NCBI GenBank assembly: GCA_018894105.1
Contig: CM032117.1
Span: 37,552,501-37,616,500, forward strand
DNA length: 64,000 nucleotides
Direction of reading: 5' to 3'
Origin: Jacaranda mimosifolia
Taxonomy: Eukaryota > Streptophyta > Magnoliopsida > Lamiales > Bignoniaceae
Of the stretch, positions 59,486-64,000 are shown one piece after another; position 1 is the first letter of the stretch, and the number at the start of each line of letters is the position of its first letter. A program made the translations under genes and the position numbers. The notes beneath the pieces were generated by a model. That model saw only the letters and a program-made list of their open reading frames with translations, did not search any database and was not told the DNA's origin.

Positions 59486-61074
59486 TTTCGTATAAAATTA
59501 GACTTTTGTGAGCTTTCTAACCATAGGTCATGGGTTGATGAAAGACTTCTCTTTTTTATTATCCTGAATTATGAGATTTTCTCATCTTACAAATCTTCGT
59601 ATTTTAATCGCAATTCTAGGATAGGAAGATGAATATAGACCGTAAACAAGAAGTGAAAGATTAATTCCATTAATTTGATTGTAAATATAAAAGAAAAAAG
59701 AATATAATAAATTGTCTACCATGAATTATTTGTTATTTTTCCATGATACTTAATTTAGTTTCAAGGATTTGTTTTGATTATATTGCAAAATTATCCATAA
59801 ATAAGTGTATTAACTTATTAGCTAACATTTTATATTAATTGTACAAAGCTATATTCATTATCCAAAACTGTGTCATATTTATGATAATTTTACTACAAAA
59901 TATAATATAATTTACAAAAAGTTATTTACAAATAATAATATTTAGTAGAATATTGCACTTTTAATATGAACATTCTCATTCGCTTGTAAATATGAGTACT
60001 GCCATAATCTTTTTAAGTAATTCTTTTAGTGAATGATTTTCAAATTCAAAATTAGAGAGTAATGAAATACGATAAAAAAAATTCTAAGACAATTTCACAG
60101 TTTAAAGAATAAAGTAATTTCAATTCTTATTTAAAAATTGTAACAATGATAAGAATTAAAATACAACCAAAATTAACTATATGCAATGTAACTTTAAAGT
60201 GGTACGACGCAAATGGTAAGATATCCACAATAGTTGCTAGTATAAGTCAAAAAAAGAAAGAAAAAGTATCTTTTTTGAATTTTTTAAACTGAATTTTATG
60301 CATGTAGGTTATGTTTATAATATTCTATCATATTTGTTTATTGGATCGGGCAAGAGACACAGGGGGGGACCGCAGGATATTAAGTTTTGTTTTGGTAAGA
60401 GGACAATCCATATTAGACTTCATATTTTTTATGAATTAATAGGCACCAATTATAATTAATAAAGATATTTTATGCTTGATATTTGTATAAGCTAATTTAC
60501 TTGATAGTTTCTTATGAAAATTAAAACCGTTGACTTGATTTTTACCCTTCTACTAATTACGATGAAAAAGAGTACCCCTAGCAATTCCTATTGTATCGCT
60601 TAGTCCACTTTAATTCTTCAAAAAATTTGTGTACAAATTATAGCTAATCTATCACATTTGTTATACCAAAAATGTAAAGAAAATAAGAAGAATATTAAAG
60701 CCAATTTTATTAGATAAAACCAATTCCCGTTGAAGAATATTAACACTTCAAATTTCTAGATCATCTAGATACTCTTTTCAGTTCCTTCAAATGCTGTGGT
60801 GTTCTTCTCCGCCCAAAGATACAAAGATGCAAAACTAATATCCTGGTCGGTTGTATTTTCATTTTCATTTTCATTTTTTATTTTTACTATTTTTAAAAAT
60901 TAAAAAAGTAGTTAGATAAAGTGTTTTGAAAACAAGTTTGTACTTGAACATATTGTCTAAAAATAATAATTGGCTTCAAAATTAAAATGTTCACAGGTTT
61001 TAGGGGTGAAGATATGTTTTACATGTGAAGAGAGTATGGATTTTAGGCCTAAAAGAGAGCAGGTAGTAGTAGTA
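59486..61074. other. AT-rich DNA flanking Athila
   Basis: The first ~135 bp continue the tandem-repeat unit interrupted at 28701. The remainder is AT-rich with no gene or element end that I can support. An open frame at 59366-59632 crosses the LTR border and is chance. Confidence 0.45.
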
Positions 61075-62529
61075 GTGGCAAATGGGTAGGTTGAGTTGGT
61101 TATGGATTAGGTCCTTATAAGTTGGGTTCAAAATAGGTTGGGCTCAAAATGGATTTATATGTATGGGTTGAAAATGGGTTGGGTTGGGTTGGAAACGGGT
61201 TGGGTCGGATTTGGACAGGTCCACTACAAAAAAGAAAAAAAATGTAAACTTTTTGCAAATTTTTTTTTGTTATATTATTTTATTAAACTATAATCTTTTT
61301 ATCTTTATTTGACATATGCTAATTAATTATTATTAGATCATTGTTAATCACGTAAAATCAAATCAAATTATGTAAACATATAATTTACTTATTATTTTAT
61401 AATATTTATATTTTTTCTTTTAATACAAAATAACAATCTTGCTCAATGAATAAAACATAATTATATAAAATATTTTAAATTTTTAGTACAAAATGTTTAC
61501 ATAGTACCCAACAAAATATTTATTATACTAGTCGTATTTGTTTTTTGTTTTTTGCTTTTTATATTTAGTCAATATTTGAAAAAGTACTATTTATTTTATT
61601 TTTAAATTTTTCAATCTAGTTCATTATCGTTTATCACAATGATCAAATTCAAATTCGATTCGACATAAAAGTATTATTATCATTTTAAAACAATTAAAAT
61701 ATGCATATATCTTGAAAAATATGTCTTTTTAAGAATCAAAAATATAAATCATTTAAATTTAAATTCTTAAATCTACCTAAATTATTATTTAAATAAAATA
61801 CTCAAAAAATATTGAAATATAATTAATTTTTTAATTTTTGAAAATATTATAACTGAAAATAAAAATAAAATCGGGATCCTTTCTTCATGTGGAGGGAAAG
61901 GAAATGAAATGGACGGCCGCAATCTGCCCTCTCACATGCGACCACTACACAATAAATTTGCTGTATTTACATATTGATATTTTGGTAGTTTGTAAAAATT
62001 ATAAAAAGAAAAAAGAAAATTAATTTTTTATTTATTTTCATATTGCAAAGTTGAAAAAAAATTGGGGGCTATAAAATTAAATGGCTAAATTTTTTATAAA
62101 ATATTGGAGTTTATAAACCAAATAATGATATAATCAATTTTTAGATAATAATCTCAAGTAAAACGTTACTCGATTAATTAATTCAAATTAAGTTAATAAA
62201 TTAATATTTTAAAATTAAATGAGGTGGAGAAATAATAAATGATTAATCAGTGATATATAATTTATCTAATTTTCAATTCATTATTTTTTTTCATTTTTAA
62301 AGTGTTATAGAAATAAAAATAAAGTGTTGTAAGATCTTGAGAGAATGAGAAAATGGAAGGAAATTTTGGGGCTAAAATTGGGTTGAATTATTTAGAAACC
62401 ATATTCAATCCATTTTTAACACATTTACATTCAAAATTCATTTCAACCTATTAAAACCCAACTCATATTCAACTCACTAAAACCCAACCCAACCCAAAAT
62501 GAATTGGGTTGAGACCCAATTTGCGCCAA
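61075..62529. mobile_element. Degraded hAT-like non-autonomous element (putative)
   Basis: The left end TGGCAAATGGGTAGGTTGAG opposes the right end, which on the other strand reads TTGGCGCAAATTGGGTCTCAACCC. Subterminal GGGTTGGGTTGG words on the left and AACCCAACCCAACCC on the right are inverted copies. The interior is AT-rich and non-coding. No 8-bp duplication was seen. Confidence 0.45.
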
Positions 62530-64000
62530 CCCCTCCCCCCAAGAGCAGGTATTAATAAAGCGAGAATAGAAATAGATACAGGAAAATTTATTTTGAGATA
62601 AAAATAAATGATAATATAAGTGAAAATTGGGAGAAGTTAATAAGTTTTCATTTTTAAATAGTATAAAAAAAGAAGGGTTGGGGGGGAGGGGGTGGAGGGG
62701 TACACGAAACAATTTGTAATCTCCGCACTCTTTCTTTTACAATCAATAAACTATACAACTAGTAGAAATATCTCTTTGGTAAGCATGGTCAATAAACCAA
62801 CAAAAAAGAAAGCCAGGTTAGTATCAGTTTGGCCTAATGGGACTCGAGATCAGTTAAGGTCAGCTTTCTTAAGCTTGAGCCAGTAAGAATATTAACAAAA
62901 CCAAGGTCAAATCAATATAATCCAACTTAGCAAGTTGTTGCATATCTCTATAAATCAGAAGGACGATAATATGTCCTTCAATGACTTCTCTTCTAAGAAA
63001 GAGATAAACATTCGAGTTTCAAATATTGTAATTTTGAATTAAACTAAAAGCTCAAATCTCAAGTCTCAACATAACATTCAACCAAATTCATGCAATCTTA
63101 ATAGGTGGGCATTATATATATATATATATATATATATTTAATTTGTTTAGTTAGTATAGGTTCTTCTTGACTAGGCTCAGTTGCATTGCTGGCATAAATT
63201 ATGCATACAACACGACTTTTCAAAAATATATAGACTATATAACACGTTGACAGATTTTCTCGTACAACACAATGATTTTTGGTATTTTGCAACCTTAAAT
63301 TATAGTCCACTAGCACTTTGCACTCTAAAATTGTAAAATTGACAAATTACACCATAAAATTAATATTTCCTTGCAAATAGCACCTCAACCGCCTTTCCAA
63401 CTAAAATTTATGCCGAAAAACAGATTTCTCTGGCAAGACAAGAATAAAATCGTCCATTTTCCTCTTCAAGAAAAAAAAAATTGAATCAATAAGTAGCACT
63501 TATAGCTCTAGTTAGAGAGATTCCAAACAACACTTTATCTAAAGAGATGTCCTTAACAACACTTTGTCAAAAAATAAAAAAAATCATAGGCAAAATTAGA
63601 AAAAGTTAAATGATAAAAATTCTTGAATAGAGCTTTCCCTTTGGGCAGTCCTCATTTGTCATTCTCACTAGTCGGTCAGTTTATATCCATTACATATAAT
63701 TTACAACACCATTCTTGATTTTACTATTGGCCCTTCTCTTTTTATTGGTTCTAATTTCCATATTTGTGGCTTGTGGAGAAGAGTTTTAACAATCCTTTTT
63801 TTGCTTTTTTTTTTTATTTTCTTTTTATTTTTATGAATCTATGAATTACAGTGGATAAAAATACAATCTTAGGTTGAGTGCGGTTTTAGCTTTTGATGCC
63901 TCAATTTTTATAATTATTATGGCTAAAAAAAATTTTGAATCTTGTTTTTAAAGATTGGTTAAAAATTGTGAATTTTGGTTCTTTTGCTGATCTTTTAGTA
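62530..64000. other. Intergenic DNA with (TA)n microsatellite
   Basis: G-rich run near 62680-62700 and an alternating TA tract at about 63112-63137. No gene seen. Confidence 0.45.

Noticed and set aside
61222..61244. CACTACAAAAAAG, resembling a CACTA transposon left end
   Set aside because: No matching inverted end to the right in the window and no subterminal repeats.

Overview
The window is nuclear DNA of a flowering plant, probably a eudicot; the species cannot be named. It is AT-rich. Its mobile elements belong to plant lineages: Ty3/gypsy Athila and Tat, Ty1/copia, CACTA, hAT and PIF/Harbinger. It also holds a plastid-derived insertion and a broken, intron-bearing copy of the proteasome ATPase gene RPT3. 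I see no intact host gene. Nearly all longer open frames are pieces of transposon proteins or chance readings of low-complexity DNA.

Left part (1 to about 11.2 kb): a small hAT-like MITE, a degenerate minisatellite with a higher-order period of about 555 bp (1270-3220), the right end of one CACTA element, and a decayed CACTA transposase (TNP2 type, minus strand, 3694-6197). The first CACTA element sits inside the C-terminal coding region of the second. Another CACTA-type end lies at 11156.

Middle-left part (11.2-28.7 kb): several MITEs, a diverged LTR fragment, and a mosaic nuclear plastid insertion of about 1.7 kb. That insertion joins four non-adjacent plastome pieces: 16S rRNA end, psbE-psbF, an rpoC2 piece and a ycf2 piece. 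Further on are a hAT-type element, a Tat-like solo LTR with a perfect target duplication, the RPT3 pseudogene, and several short tandem arrays.

Right-middle part (28702-59485): one Athila-type retrotransposon on the minus strand, stretched to about 30.8 kb by later insertions. Its LTRs lie at 28702-32174 and 58277-59485. Nested within it are: (i) a solo LTR at 29841-32053; (ii) a gag-only copia element (TR-GAG type) at 32422-40054, itself holding a solo LTR at 33318-35554; (iii) a PIF/Harbinger-like TIR element at 42952-44583; (iv) a Tat-lineage element at 45255-56591 with a rearranged 5' end, a decayed pol, an antisense gene region and its own nested solo LTR at 50443-52657; and (v) a hAT MITE at 57613-58214. 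Most boundaries are fixed by target-site duplications. The Athila coding region reads across the junctions, which gives the order of events. Athila itself has lost its polymerase core.

Right end (59486-64000): AT-rich DNA with one degraded hAT-like element. No undescribed functional system is evident. The most unusual items are the nested architecture, the gag-only element and its solo-LTR family, the antisense gene of the Tat element, the mosaic plastid insertion and the 555-bp higher-order minisatellite.
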